Shown here one piece after another: positions 34,978-44,254 of a stretch of DNA of 64,000 bases. The DNA is from Bradyrhizobium sp. 1. Lineage in GTDB: Bacteria; Pseudomonadota; Alphaproteobacteria; Rhizobiales; Xanthobacteraceae. Location: NCBI RefSeq assembly GCF_023073315.1, contig NZ_JADPJH010000034.1, positions 62,001 to 126,000 on the forward strand. Reading direction: 5' to 3'. The translations under genes were made by a program, and so were the position numbers. The stretch's first letter is position 1, and every line of letters starts with the position of its first letter. Below the pieces are notes generated by a model. The model worked only from the letters and a program-made list of their open reading frames with translations, made no database searches and was not told the origin of the DNA.

Positions 34978-35529
34978 ATGACTTTACGGACACTTGAAAC
35001 CCTGGTCGCGCTTGCCGTGATCGGCTTCGCTGTGCCGGCACTGGCGCAAGGCGCAGGAGGCGCGGGCGGAGCTGGTGCCGGTGCTGGCGGCACCGGAGGC
35101 ACGGGCGCGGCGGCCGCGGGTTCGACAGGCGCTTATGGAGCCGGTGCCTATGGCGCCGGCGGTTACGGCGCGCCGAGCACGGGGTCTTTCAGCGGAGCCA
35201 ACGTCCTCGCGCGGCCGACCAACTCCGGAACGACCGAGAGCACGGGCAGCACGACCGGAACGGCGGGCGGCGTGGCCTCCACGCCGAAGAAGGCGACAAA
35301 CTATTTCGTCCCCTCCGATCCGTCGCTCAGCGGCCCGAGCCCGACGGCGGCCGCTCAGAAAAGCTCGGCCGTCAACGGCTCGAATACGGCACCGGGCGCG
35401 AACCAGTCGTCCGGCACAGTAAGTGGGGCAGGTGCCGGCGTCGGCCACTCCGCCAACGGACAAGCGATCGGCAGCTCCGGCTCGGGCCTTGGCTCGCCCG
35501 AACATCCGATCGGTTCGGATTCAAAATAG
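34978..35529 (+). CDS. Exported Gly/Ala/Ser-rich low-complexity protein
   Basis: The 183-residue precursor has a signal peptide (LETLVALAVIGFAVPALAQ). A mature chain of GGAGG, GTGGTG and GAYGAGAYGAGGYG repeats follows, then a Ser/Thr/Gly stretch ending GSPEHPIGSDSK. No cysteine or catalytic motif was seen. Such chains may be surface or matrix material or a disordered periplasmic linker. GGAG stands 7 nt before the chosen ATG. It follows the cysteine-rich genes on the same strand and precedes a composite repeat. Confidence 0.65.
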   Translation: MTLRTLETLVALAVIGFAVPALAQGAGGAGGAGAGAGGTGGTGAAAAGSTGAYGAGAYGAGGYGAPSTGSFSGANVLARPTNSGTTESTGSTTGTAGGVASTPKKATNYFVPSDPSLSGPSPTAAAQKSSAVNGSNTAPGANQSSGTVSGAGAGVGHSANGQAIGSSGSGLGSPEHPIGSDSK

Positions 35530-35536
35530 CGGGCCT

Positions 35537-35636
35537 AAAGCGCGATCCGGTCAGGACCAATCGTCATCGCGCTTCAGCTTATTGCTTGAGCATGATCTTT
35601 TCGGAGAACCGCTGCGCAGTTTTCCGAATCATGCTC
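35537..35636. repeat. Composite dispersed repeat (families A' and A), copy 4
   Basis: Part A' (35537-35576) has AAAGCGCGAT facing ATCGCGCTT. Part A (35588-35636) has GAGCATGATC and AATCATGCTC around TTTTCGGAGAACCGCTGCGC. Its end overlaps the TGA stop of the next minus-strand gene. Confidence 0.8.
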
Positions 35637-37299
35637 AGTCGCCCCACTGCGCGAACGCGTCGTTGAAGGCGCGTTCGCCGGGGGCGCCCTTCTCGATCGC
35701 GATGATGGCGCGGCGCTGGTTGGTGTAGACCATCGGCATGTCGAACCAGGAGCGCTCTTTCAGCAGCTGGATGTTGCGGGAGCGATCCGCGTCGACATTC
35801 GACAATCCGACCAGGAAGAGGGTCGAGATGCCGGTCGGGCCCTTCAGCGGATCCGTCACCTTCGAATCCGTGACCTTGACGGCATATCCCGCAAGCGGCG
35901 TGCCGCGGGCCTGCTCGTTCGATTTCATCAGGACGCCTGGCACATTGGCGATGCCGCCGCCCGCGAAATCCGTGGGAACGGTGAAGTTCAATTCGATGGT
36001 GTGGCTCGCCGGCAGCGATGCATCGGTGTTGCGCACGAACGACATCGTCATCTTGAACTTGCGGTCGGGAATCTCGATGTCGGCGCGCACGGCGACGTCG
36101 GCCTTCTGGGTGCCCGAGGCCTTGATCGGCTCGAGCCGCCACACCACCGATCCGACATATTGCTTGCCCTTCGGATCGGCCGGATCCTCGTCATAGAGCA
36201 CGACCTTCTGCGCCACCGGCGCGACCGGCTGGTCGCTCGCCGAGGGCTGGCCGACGCGATCGGGGATCTTGGGCTTGCTCTGCGGTTGCGACGAATCCTT
36301 CGGCGCCTCCGCCACCTGGGTCGGCGAGGGCTTGAACAGATTGGTCGCGGTCTGCACGATCGACTTGCCGGCGATCAGGCCAATTCCGATCAGAACCATC
36401 ACGATGCCGATGGCGATCGCGCTCTTGAACGGAAAAGCGGAGCCACGCGTGCGCTTCTTGGCATTGCGGTCGAGGACGGGAATGTGCGGGCGCCCCGACG
36501 GCGGCCGCGGCGCATAGCGCTCGGCCTCCTCGATCGACTCGTCATAGGAATAGGGCGCCTCGCCCTCGCCAACGCGATTTTCCAGGCTCGGCTCGAGCCG
36601 GTCGAATTCCGGCGAGGGCGAGGGCACGTTGGCATAGGTGCGGCGCGCGGCGCGGTTGGCCTGCGCGGCGGCGCCGCCGAGATCGTTGGCATCGGCCGTG
36701 ATGTCGCGGAAGCCGCGTACACCCGGGGCCGGCGGCGGCGCCGACGGCGGTCCGGCGTCCGCCGGACGGCGCGGACCTGCGCGATCGCGTCCAGCCGGAG
36801 GAGGAGCCGGCGGCTCAGGCATCGGCGGTGCGGACGGACCGCCCTGGCGCGGCGCGTCGAAACGCGGCGCGCGCGGCGGACGCTGGGCATCGCCCTGATC
36901 ATCGACGTTGAAGGACGGGCGGTCGGCACGCGGCGGCGGCGGCGCCGGACGGGTGCGGGGCGGACCAGCCGGAGGCGCAGCAGCCGTCGGGTTACCCTCG
37001 GCGGCACGGGTGCTGGCCCGGCGGAACGCATCGCCGCTGCCACTGGGGCGAGCACCGCCACCGGGACGCGAGGCCTCGCGAGCGCGCTGGGCGGCCTCGG
37101 ATTCGACCTTGCGGACGGCCTCTTCCAGCGACAGCCGTTCGCGGGTGATCTCGGATTCGGAGAGCGGCGGCTGAACACTGCGAAGCTGCGCGATCAGCGC
37201 CGTGCGCGCCCGCTCATAGAGCGCGCGACGGCTTTCGCCGGGAGCGCTGGGGTCCAGGGCGGCAATAGCGCGGGCGATCAGCGGATAGTAATCAGCCAT
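35635..37299 (-). CDS. Pro-rich single-span membrane protein of unknown function
   Basis: The 554-residue protein has a helical N-terminal domain (1-75, DYYPLIARAIAALDPSAPGE). A long Pro/Arg/Ala-rich disordered stretch (80-285, with PPRTRPAPPPPRADRP) follows, then one membrane span (about 291-312, KSAIAIGIVMVLIGIGLIA) and an extracytoplasmic domain of about 230 residues. No enzyme motif is visible. Its start is 37 nt downstream of the purA stop, so it is probably cotranscribed with purA. Similar proteins accompany purA in other Bradyrhizobium as far as I recall. Confidence 0.75.
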   Translation of the reverse strand: MADYYPLIARAIAALDPSAPGESRRALYERARTALIAQLRSVQPPLSESEITRERLSLEEAVRKVESEAAQRAREASRPGGGARPSGSGDAFRRASTRAAEGNPTAAAPPAGPPRTRPAPPPPRADRPSFNVDDQGDAQRPPRAPRFDAPRQGGPSAPPMPEPPAPPPAGRDRAGPRRPADAGPPSAPPPAPGVRGFRDITADANDLGGAAAQANRAARRTYANVPSPSPEFDRLEPSLENRVGEGEAPYSYDESIEEAERYAPRPPSGRPHIPVLDRNAKKRTRGSAFPFKSAIAIGIVMVLIGIGLIAGKSIVQTATNLFKPSPTQVAEAPKDSSQPQSKPKIPDRVGQPSASDQPVAPVAQKVVLYDEDPADPKGKQYVGSVVWRLEPIKASGTQKADVAVRADIEIPDRKFKMTMSFVRNTDASLPASHTIELNFTVPTDFAGGGIANVPGVLMKSNEQARGTPLAGYAVKVTDSKVTDPLKGPTGISTLFLVGLSNVDADRSRNIQLLKERSWFDMPMVYTNQRRAIIAIEKGAPGERAFNDAFAQWGD

Positions 37300-37336
37300 T
37301 TCTACTCAATGATACGCGCGTCCCGGTAAGACATCG

Positions 37337-38629
37337 TTAAGCCTCAAACGGATTTTGCACCAGGATAGTATCCTCGCGTTCGGGGCTGGTGGAAAGCAGC
37401 GCCACCGGGCACCCCACCAATTCCTCGATCCGGCGGACATATTTGATGGCCTGGGCCGGCAGCTGCGCCCACGACCGGGCGTTGGCGGTCGGCTCCTTCC
37501 AGCCCTCGATGGTCTCGTAGATCGGCTCGACCCGAGCCTGGGCGCCCTCGCCGGCCGGGAAATAATCGATCTCCTTGCCGTCGAGCTTGTAGCCGACGCA
37601 GACCTCGATCTCATCGAAGCCGTCGAGAATGTCGAGTTTCGTCAGCGCCAAACCGGTGATGCCGCACGTGCGGACGGTCTGTCGTACCAGCACGGCGTCG
37701 AACCAGCCGCAGCGGCGCTTGCGTCCGGTATTGACCCCGAACTCGCGGCCGCGGCGGCCGATCTCCTCGCCGATCTCGTTCAGGAGTTCGGTCGGGAACG
37801 GGCCCTGGCCGACCCGGGTCGTGTAGGCCTTGCAGATGCCAAGCACATAGCCGACCGCGCCCGGGCCCATGCCGGTGCCGGTCGCCGCCTGCGCTGCCAC
37901 CGTGTTGGACGAGGTAACGTAGGGATAGGTGCCGTGGTCGACGTCGAGCAGCGCGCCCTGCGCGCCTTCGAACAGGATGCGCTTGCCGGCGCGACGCTCC
38001 TGGTCGAGCAGACGCCACACGGTCTCGGCATAGGGCAGCAGCTGCGGCGCTAGCGCGCTCAGCTCCTTCAGGATGTCCTTGCCGTCGAACTCCGGCAAAT
38101 TGAGGCCGCGGCGCAGCGCGTTGTGGTGAGCAAGCAGCCGGTCGATCTTGTGCGGCAGGGTGTCGAGATCGGCGAGGTCCATCAGGCGGATGGCACGGCG
38201 GCCGACCTTGTCCTCATAGGCGGGTCCAATGCCGCGACGGGTGGTGCCGATCGCGGTCGCCGAGTTGGAGGACTCGCGAAGCGCATCGAGCTCGCGATGC
38301 AACGGCAGGATCAGGGTGACGTTCTCGGCGACGCGCAGATTCTCCGGGCTAATCGCCACGCCCTGCCCGCGCAGCTTGGCGACCTCGTCGAGGAAGGCCT
38401 GCGCATCGAACACCACGCCGTTGCCGATGACGGCCAGCTTCGACGGGCGCAGCACGCCCGAGGGCAGCAGCGCGAGCTTGTAGGTCTCGCCATTGATGAC
38501 CAGCGTATGGCCGGCGTTATGGCCGCCCTGGAAGCGCGCGACGATGTCCGCCTGCTCCGACAACCAGTCGACGATCTTGCCCTTCCCTTCGTCGCCCCAT
38601 TGGGCGCCGACGACGACAACGTTGGCCAT
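37337..38629 (-). CDS. purA: Adenylosuccinate synthetase PurA
   Basis: PurA joins IMP and aspartate using GTP in the first committed step to AMP. The 430-residue cytoplasmic enzyme begins NVVVVGAQWGDEGKGKIVDW, which contains the GDEGKGK nucleotide/IMP loop and the catalytic Asp. It continues with GGHNAGHT (catalytic His), GTTRRGIGPAYEDK, FEGAQGALLDVDHGTYP and TGRKRRCGWFDAV. Length and motifs are canonical. AGAGGATT precedes the ATG. It is divergent from the P-type ATPase gene. Confidence 0.97.
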   Translation of the reverse strand: MANVVVVGAQWGDEGKGKIVDWLSEQADIVARFQGGHNAGHTLVINGETYKLALLPSGVLRPSKLAVIGNGVVFDAQAFLDEVAKLRGQGVAISPENLRVAENVTLILPLHRELDALRESSNSATAIGTTRRGIGPAYEDKVGRRAIRLMDLADLDTLPHKIDRLLAHHNALRRGLNLPEFDGKDILKELSALAPQLLPYAETVWRLLDQERRAGKRILFEGAQGALLDVDHGTYPYVTSSNTVAAQAATGTGMGPGAVGYVLGICKAYTTRVGQGPFPTELLNEIGEEIGRRGREFGVNTGRKRRCGWFDAVLVRQTVRTCGITGLALTKLDILDGFDEIEVCVGYKLDGKEIDYFPAGEGAQARVEPIYETIEGWKEPTANARSWAQLPAQAIKYVRRIEELVGCPVALLSTSPEREDTILVQNPFEA

Positions 38630-38935
38630 TCGCGGGTAATCCTCTGAAGATTTTAGATGCGCCAGCCCAGCTGGCGGCCGGAGCCGTTCGCATGCGAGGC
38701 AGCCAACCGGATAACGGAAGCAGCCTCTCTAGGCAAGCAAGAACGGGGCTTTTTCGAGGTCCGCAAGGCACCCCAAGCCTTTGATATCCCCTTAAAATCT
38801 TGCAACCTTCGGGGCCTGCGGGCAGCCCGATTGACACGCATCAACCGCTCCGGCCCGCAATTGCGGCAAGGGATAGCTGTCACCTCAGCAGCTTACCCCC
38901 CACTGGCCTCAAGGCCCTCCATTTTCGGACATGCC
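38630..38935. other. Divergent intergenic region between purA and the P-type ATPase gene
   Basis: This 306-nt stretch has no gene that can be supported, although the ATPase frame stays open through it. It contains a small hairpin, CGCCAG-CCCAG-CTGGCG (38660-38676), in the purA leader. I could not identify promoters or a magnesium- or purine-responsive leader by eye. Confidence 0.5.
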
Positions 38936-41434
38936 GTGACCAAGCCACCCAACAGCCAGGCGAGCCAATTCTGGCGCCTGTCCGCCGATACATTCGGCAC
39001 CCAGCTCGGCTGCTCCCTGCAGGGCCTGAGCGCACGTGAAGCCGCCGAACGCCTCGACCGTTTCGGGCCAAACAGCGACGCGCCGCCGCGGATCGAAGGG
39101 GCGGCGCGCGCGATCCTGCGCCGGCTGCTGGAGCCGCTGTCGCTGATCCTGCTGGTCGCCGGCATCGTCTCGATGCTGACCGGCGACGACATCGGCGGGC
39201 TCATCATCGTGCTGATTCTCGCACTATCGATCGGGCTCGACACCGTCCAGGAAGGCCACGCGGTCCGCGCTGCCGAGATCCTGCGCCGCTCGGTGGCGCT
39301 CAAGGCCGAGGTCCGGCGCGACGGCGCCTTCCGCGAGATCGACGTGGATAAGGTCGTTCCCGGCGATCTCCTGCGCGTTCGCGCCGGCGACATCATCCCC
39401 GCGGACGCACTGGTGCTGGAGAGCACCGCCTTCACCGCGGGCGAAGCGGCGCTCACCGGCGAACCCTATCCGGTGCAGAAGCGTGCCGGTGCCGCCGCTT
39501 CCCCCGACGACACATCGAATGCGCTGTTCCGCGGCGCCGTGGCGCAGACCGGCGAGGCGATCGCGCTGGTGGTCAGGACCGGCCGCGACACCGTGTTCGG
39601 CGCGGCGGCCTCTGCGCTTGCCGAAACGCAGGCGCCCTCCCCGTTCGAGCGGGACTTGCGCGAATTCGGGCTCGTGGTCGCACGCGCCACGCTCGCGCTG
39701 GTGCTGGTCGTGCTCACCGTCCGCGTCGTGTTCGGCCGCGAGGTGCTCGATTCGCTGCTGTTCGCGGTCGCGCTCGCGGTCGGACTGACGCCGGAGCTAC
39801 TACCGATGATCACCACGGTGACGCTGTCGCGCGGCGCGCTGCGCATGGCCGGCCGCAAGGTGATCGTGAAGCGCCTCGCCGCGATCCACGATCTCGGCGC
39901 CATGACGGTCCTGTGCACAGACAAGACGGGTACGCTGACCTCGGCCGAGATCACGCTCGCTGGGAGCGTCAATGCCGAGGGCAAGGACGATGCCCGCGCC
40001 GCGCAGCTCGGGGCCATCGCAGCCTCGCTCGGCGGCGACCGCGGCGCGCTCGATGCCGCGCTCGTCGCCGACCGGCCGGACGCCGCGCAAGGCTGGACCC
40101 TGGCCGGGCGGCAGGCGTTCGACTTCTCGCGCCGGCTCGGATCGGTGCTCGCGACCAGCCCCGAAGGCACGCGGCTGATCGTCAAGGGCGCGCCGGAAAC
40201 CGTGCTCCCATTGTGTACGACGGACGAGCGCGCACGCGATGCTGCGCTGGCACGGGTGCGCGAGCGCGCCGGCGATGGCCTGCGCACCATCGCGATTGCC
40301 TCGCGGGTGTGGACCGGCGCGCTGCGCGAGGTCGAGACCGATGACGAGACCGATCTCGTCTTCGAAGGTTTTTGCGCCTTCGCCGATCCGCCGAAGCCGA
40401 CGGCCGCGGCCGCCATTGCGCGGCTCGCCGCAAGCGGCGTGGCACTGAAGATCCTGTCGGGCGACGATCCCGTGGTGGTGAAGCGGCTTGCGGGCCTGGT
40501 GGGGCTGACCCCCGAGCGCGTGCTGTCGGGCGCCGATGTTGCCGCGCTCAGCGACGAGGCGCTCGCCGTGCAGGTGCGCTCCACCGATGCGTTCGGACGA
40601 CTCGCGCCGGACCAGAAGTCGCGCATCGTGAAGGCGCTTCAGGCCGGCGGCGAGGTGGTCGGTTTCCTCGGCGACGGCATCAACGACGCACCGGCCTTGA
40701 AAGTGGCCGATGTCGGATTGTCGGTCGACGGCGCGACCGGCGTGGCGCAGGCCGCCGCCGACATGATCCTGCTCGCCTCCGATCTCGAAGTCGTCGCCGA
40801 CGGCGTCGAGGAAGGACGGCGCACCTTCGCCAACATCCTGAAATATGTCCGCATGGGCGCAAGCTCGAATTTCGGCAACATGCTGTCGATGGCGGCCGCC
40901 TCGCTCGCGCTGCCGTTCCTGCCGATGCTGCCGACGCAGATCCTGCTCAACAATCTGCTCTACGATCTCTCCGAGCTCGGCATTCCCTTCGACCGCGTCT
41001 CGGCGCAGGCAACGTCGCAGCCGCAGGTGTGGAGCATGTCGCGCCTGGTGCGTTTCGCCGCGATCATGGGACCGCTGTCGTCGGTGTTCGACGCCCTGAC
41101 CTTCCTTGCGCTGCTGTATCTGTTCAAGGCTTCGCCGGAGGAATTCCGCACCGCCTGGTTCGTCGAATCCATGGCGACGCAGATCCTCGTGATCTTTATC
41201 ATCCGCACCAATGGACGGCCGTGGCGCAACTGGCCCGATCCCGCGCTCGCGGTGTCCTCGCTGACCGCGCTGCTGGTCGCGATGGTGCTGCCGTTCACAC
41301 CACTGGGAGCCTGGTTCGGCTTCGTCGCTCCACCAGCGATCGTGATGGCCGCCATCGCGCTGCTCGTCGTCGTCTATCTCGCCTGCGCCGAACTGTTGAA
41401 GCCGCTTGCGATCCGCAGCGGGCGCAAGGATTGA
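38936..41434 (+). CDS. MgtA-type (P3B) magnesium/cation P-type ATPase
   Basis: The 832-residue pump has an N-terminal cation-ATPase domain (FWRLSADTFGTQLG) and actuator loop (TGEPYPVQ). The transport motif is GLTPELLPMITTVTLSRGA, the PE-x-LPMI signature of MgtA/MgtB magnesium importers. The phosphorylated Asp is D329 in CTDKTGTLT, and the hinge is GFLGDGINDAPALKVADVG. The 3' part encodes the last membrane spans. The frame is open upstream to 38657, but GTG at 38936 puts the domain at the usual distance. Magnesium import is the best guess; another divalent metal is possible. Confidence 0.88.
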   Translation: MTKPPNSQASQFWRLSADTFGTQLGCSLQGLSAREAAERLDRFGPNSDAPPRIEGAARAILRRLLEPLSLILLVAGIVSMLTGDDIGGLIIVLILALSIGLDTVQEGHAVRAAEILRRSVALKAEVRRDGAFREIDVDKVVPGDLLRVRAGDIIPADALVLESTAFTAGEAALTGEPYPVQKRAGAAASPDDTSNALFRGAVAQTGEAIALVVRTGRDTVFGAAASALAETQAPSPFERDLREFGLVVARATLALVLVVLTVRVVFGREVLDSLLFAVALAVGLTPELLPMITTVTLSRGALRMAGRKVIVKRLAAIHDLGAMTVLCTDKTGTLTSAEITLAGSVNAEGKDDARAAQLGAIAASLGGDRGALDAALVADRPDAAQGWTLAGRQAFDFSRRLGSVLATSPEGTRLIVKGAPETVLPLCTTDERARDAALARVRERAGDGLRTIAIASRVWTGALREVETDDETDLVFEGFCAFADPPKPTAAAAIARLAASGVALKILSGDDPVVVKRLAGLVGLTPERVLSGADVAALSDEALAVQVRSTDAFGRLAPDQKSRIVKALQAGGEVVGFLGDGINDAPALKVADVGLSVDGATGVAQAAADMILLASDLEVVADGVEEGRRTFANILKYVRMGASSNFGNMLSMAAASLALPFLPMLPTQILLNNLLYDLSELGIPFDRVSAQATSQPQVWSMSRLVRFAAIMGPLSSVFDALTFLALLYLFKASPEEFRTAWFVESMATQILVIFIIRTNGRPWRNWPDPALAVSSLTALLVAMVLPFTPLGAWFGFVAPPAIVMAAIALLVVVYLACAELLKPLAIRSGRKD

Positions 41435-41531
41435 AGGTTCCCGCCGTGTCGTCCCGCGCATGGAGGCGATGCGCCTCGCCCCATTGATATCAGGCAGATT
41501 TCCGTGTCTCTGGGCGGCGCCGGGCTATGAG

Positions 41532-41555
41532 CCGGCCCTGATATCGCAGGGCCGG
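41532..41555 (+). other. Perfect hairpin between the ATPase and DMT genes
   Basis: CCGGCCCTG-ATATCG-CAGGGCCGG is a 9-bp perfect stem. No T-run follows, so it may be a weak terminator or a repeat remnant. Confidence 0.45.
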
Positions 41556-41591
41556 GGCCCAGGCGTATGACGCGGGGCCATTACAATCACA

Positions 41592-42524
41592 ATGTCCGCC
41601 ACCGGCCAGACCACGAGCACAGATACATCCGGTCACAACTGGATCGCCAACCAGCCTTATGTTCTGCTCAGCATCACCGCGCTGTGCTGGGCCGGCAACG
41701 CCATCGTCGGGCGGCTTGCCGCCGGCCATATCCCACCGGTGACGCTGTCGTTCCTGCGCTGGTCGTTCGCGTTCCTGCTGGTGCTGCCGTTCGCCTGGAA
41801 ACACCTTGCGCAGGACTGGCCCGCGATCCGCAGCAAGCTCGGCCTGATGGTGACGCTCTCGATCATCGGAATCGGCGCCTTCAACACCCTGCAATATTGG
41901 GCACTGGAGCATACCCAAGCGCTCAACACGCTGCTGTTGCAGTCGGCCGCGCCGCTGATCGTGGCGCTGTGGTCGCTGGCCATCCTCGGCATCCGCCTCA
42001 CCGCGGCGCAGGCCTTCGGCGTATTGCTCTCAATGTGCGGCGTGCTGATCATCCTGCTGCACGGCGATCTCACCACGCTGTCGAACATCGACTTCAACAA
42101 GGGCGACCTCATCTTCATCGTCGCGCTGATCTTCTTCGCGCTCTATTCGGTGCTGAGCCTGAAGCGGCCGGCGATGCACGGCCTGTCGTTCCTCGCCTTC
42201 ACCTTCGGCGCCGGCGCTGCCTGTCTCATCCCGCTCGAAATCTGGGAGTTGTATGCACGCCCGGTGATGAAGCTTGATGTGCCGAACCTGCTCACCTTGT
42301 TCTATGTCGCCGTGTTCCCGTCCACGCTCGCCTATCTCTGCTTCAATCGGGGCGTGCGCCTGATCGGCGCCAATCGCGCCGCACCGTTCTTCCACGTCGT
42401 GCCTGTGTTCGGCTCGATCATGGCGATGGTGTTCCTGGGTGAAAACCCGCAAGCCTTCCATTTCCTCGGGTTTGCGCTGGTGCTGGCGGGGGTGTTCGCG
42501 GCGTCGAGGAAACAGGCGAGCTAG
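41592..42524 (+). CDS. DMT-family (EamA) transporter 1
   Basis: The 310-residue protein has ten predicted spans in two EamA halves. The first begins NQPYVLLSITALCWAGNAIVGRLAAGHIPP and the second covers GDLIFIVALIFFALYSVLSL to the end. FPSTLAYLCFNRGVRLIGANRAAPFFHVVPVFG is the strongly conserved second-half core. Such proteins export amino acids or other small metabolites; the substrate is unknown. It is clearly paralogous to the gene at 45395-46330. No obvious ribosome site precedes the ATG. Confidence 0.88.
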   Translation: MSATGQTTSTDTSGHNWIANQPYVLLSITALCWAGNAIVGRLAAGHIPPVTLSFLRWSFAFLLVLPFAWKHLAQDWPAIRSKLGLMVTLSIIGIGAFNTLQYWALEHTQALNTLLLQSAAPLIVALWSLAILGIRLTAAQAFGVLLSMCGVLIILLHGDLTTLSNIDFNKGDLIFIVALIFFALYSVLSLKRPAMHGLSFLAFTFGAGAACLIPLEIWELYARPVMKLDVPNLLTLFYVAVFPSTLAYLCFNRGVRLIGANRAAPFFHVVPVFGSIMAMVFLGENPQAFHFLGFALVLAGVFAASRKQAS

Positions 42525-42620
42525 GCTCAAGTCCCGGCCTCGGGCGTGTACTGATAAACCTGGGACGCCATTTGACCTGCGCTATGCCACTGATAGCGGC
42601 GCGAAATCGGAATGTCGCAG

Positions 42621-42653
42621 GACTTCCGCGTTGGGCCGGAAGCCGACGTTCAC
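42621..42653 (+). repeat. Degenerate flanking repeat, family F left copy
   Basis: GACTTCCGCGTTGGGCCGGA followed by AGCCGACGTTCAC. CTTCCG and CGGAAG form a small hairpin. A matching copy lies at 43171-43204. Confidence 0.6.
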
Positions 42654-42713
42654 TCCTTTCAGGATTGTGGGCGATCAGGAAACGACCACCAAGCTTCTCT
42701 TAAGTCGCCTTGA

Positions 42714-43064
42714 TCATTCCCTTATGGTACCGGCTTTCTTTTCACCGGATAGCGTGACAAAGGTACCGGTTTTGAGGCAGGCTAAGCGGGCGGCCTCGCA
42801 TCGTGAAGACATGCTCGGATTGGAGTTGTTCTTCATACGGCATGAATCGGCACGGTGAGAGCAACTCACAGCAGGCCGCTGACCTTTGAGCCGCTCTTGT
42901 CGTTTGCTGCAATCGCCCATGATGCAGCCTTTGCCGCCGTTGATCTTCTTGTCGTACCCTGCGCTGTGGTCGCCAACGTACTTATAGTCGAACGCGGCTG
43001 CGTACTTGCTGCTGAAGATGAGCGCCAAACTGATGAGTGCTGAAGCGGTTAGATGACATTTCAC
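42714..43064 (-). CDS. Possible exported cysteine-containing protein, 116 residues
   Basis: The frame from GTG 43064 gives a convincing signal peptide (KCHLTASALISLALIFSSKY, cleavage near AAAF). The mature protein has FDYKYVGDHSAGYDKKINGG, several cysteines (CIMGDC, SCSH, SCRM, RCEAARLACLK) and a basic tail. GGAG lies 9 nt before the GTG. No homologue is recognised. It lies between two copies of a degenerate repeat, so it could be a recently acquired small gene. The alternative is a chance open frame. Confidence 0.5.
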   Translation of the reverse strand: MKCHLTASALISLALIFSSKYAAAFDYKYVGDHSAGYDKKINGGKGCIMGDCSKRQERLKGQRPAVSCSHRADSCRMKNNSNPSMSSRCEAARLACLKTGTFVTLSGEKKAGTIRE

Positions 43065-43170
43065 GGTCACGTACTCCAACTCCAAGCAACGTAAGCAGGT
43101 GGAGCGCAGCACCGCAAGCGGCACGTCTGCTATGGGTCGTCATAGGCAGTCGATGCCGACCGAGCGGGAC

Positions 43171-43204
43171 GACTTCCGCTTAACCCTCGGAAGCTGACGT
43201 TTAC
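43171..43204 (+). repeat. Degenerate flanking repeat, family F right copy
   Basis: GACTTCCGCTTAACCCTCGG followed by AAGCTGACGTTTAC, in the same orientation as the copy at 42621-42653 and with the same CTTCCG/CGGAAG pairing. Confidence 0.6.
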
Positions 43205-43246
43205 GAGTACACCCCCTAGTCCCGCTCATTGCGGCGTCTTCCACGA

Positions 43247-43651
43247 TCAGGCGTTACCTGACGGGCTCATCCACACGATTTCCCAAACGTAGCCGTCTGG
43301 GTCTTCAACGTGGCGGTTATACATGAAACCGAGATCCTGTGCCGGGTTGGGATCGGCTCGCCCGCCCGCCGCCGACGCGCGGGTCAGCGTTGCATCGACG
43401 GCGTCACGGTCGTCGACGGTAAGGGCGATCAAAGCCTGACTGTCGCGTCGTGCATCTCCAATCGGACGTTTGGTGAATTCGCGATATTGATCGTGTGTCA
43501 GCAACATCACGCCGATGGTGTCCGCGAACATGAGCGAGGTCGAATTTTCGCCCGAAAACTGCGGATTCACCGTACCGCCCAGCGCCACGTAAAACGCCGT
43601 CGAGGCGACGAGATCGCGCACGGGCAGGTTCAACAAAATCATCTTGGACAT
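43247..43651 (-). CDS. VOC/glyoxalase-fold protein
   Basis: This 134-residue protein has the paired beta-alpha-beta-beta-beta modules of the vicinal oxygen chelate fold: MILLNLPVRDLVASTAFYVALG, then MFADTIGVMLLTHDQY, and FMYNRHVEDPDGYVWEIVWM in the second module. HVEDPDGYVWEI supplies a probable metal-site His and Glu. Members include glyoxalases, dioxygenases and resistance proteins; this short single-domain type, often called an extradiol dioxygenase-like protein, has no assigned substrate. Confidence 0.85.
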   Translation of the reverse strand: MSKMILLNLPVRDLVASTAFYVALGGTVNPQFSGENSTSLMFADTIGVMLLTHDQYREFTKRPIGDARRDSQALIALTVDDRDAVDATLTRASAAGGRADPNPAQDLGFMYNRHVEDPDGYVWEIVWMSPSGNA

Positions 43652-43776
43652 CGTTTTCCTTCTCTTCCGTGGCGGAATGCCACGCTGCTGCTACGTTCTG
43701 CTTATGAATATCTCGCCGGCTTCATCTGTTGTGGCGCTCCGCCATCAGCTCTTAACCGGATCAATGGGTCATGAAC

Positions 43777-44181
43777 CTAGATGTAGCGCGCCGCGCCCAT
43801 GCAGACGGCGGTGATGGCGAGCAGAGCGGCGGCCACGCGCTGAGCCATCGCGATGCGCGAACGCGCGTCCGCCGGCTCGCTTGTGCCACGACGCAGCTTC
43901 AACAACGCCCGGGGGCCGGTCGCGGCCTGAACCGCGGCTGCGACCAATGCGCAGACCGCACCAACCGCAAGTACCTGCTCGGCTGTACCGAAGCCGCCGG
44001 CGTGAGCGAGATGACCGAGATAGGCTCCGGTCAGGACCGCGATCGTCGCTGCCCCAAGTTGCGGAAAAACGAGCTGCTCTCCACCGGCTCCGCCGGTCCG
44101 CGCCAGCGCAAAGCTTGATCCGGCCCAGAACACGGATGACAAGACATGAAGCGACAGGGCGATCACGAGGGCAGTCTGCAT
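43777..44181 (-). CDS. Four-span membrane protein controlled by the divergent TetR gene
   Basis: This 134-residue protein has four hydrophobic segments (about 4-24, 35-58, 64-86 and 112-132), with ALSLHVLSSVFWAGSSFALA and FPQLGAATIAVLTGAYLG. His13 in the first span and the general layout recall small CopD/DUF2269-like membrane proteins, but the family is not certain. GGAG lies 6 nt before ATG 44181. It is divergent from the TetR gene across a 73-nt region that contains a perfect palindrome. Confidence 0.7.
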   Translation of the reverse strand: MQTALVIALSLHVLSSVFWAGSSFALARTGGAGGEQLVFPQLGAATIAVLTGAYLGHLAHAGGFGTAEQVLAVGAVCALVAAAVQAATGPRALLKLRRGTSEPADARSRIAMAQRVAAALLAITAVCMGAARYI

Positions 44182-44210
44182 GGCAAGCTCCAAACCCAGC
44201 CTTTAATTTG

Positions 44211-44227
44211 ATATACAATATGTATAT
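44211..44227. promoter_or_regulatory. Probable TetR operator
   Basis: ATATACA-ATA-TGTATAT is a perfect 7-bp inverted repeat between the divergent membrane-protein and TetR genes. Position and symmetry fit an autoregulatory operator. Confidence 0.65.
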
Positions 44228-44254
44228 TCAATACGTCAAGAGAATGGCAACGGC

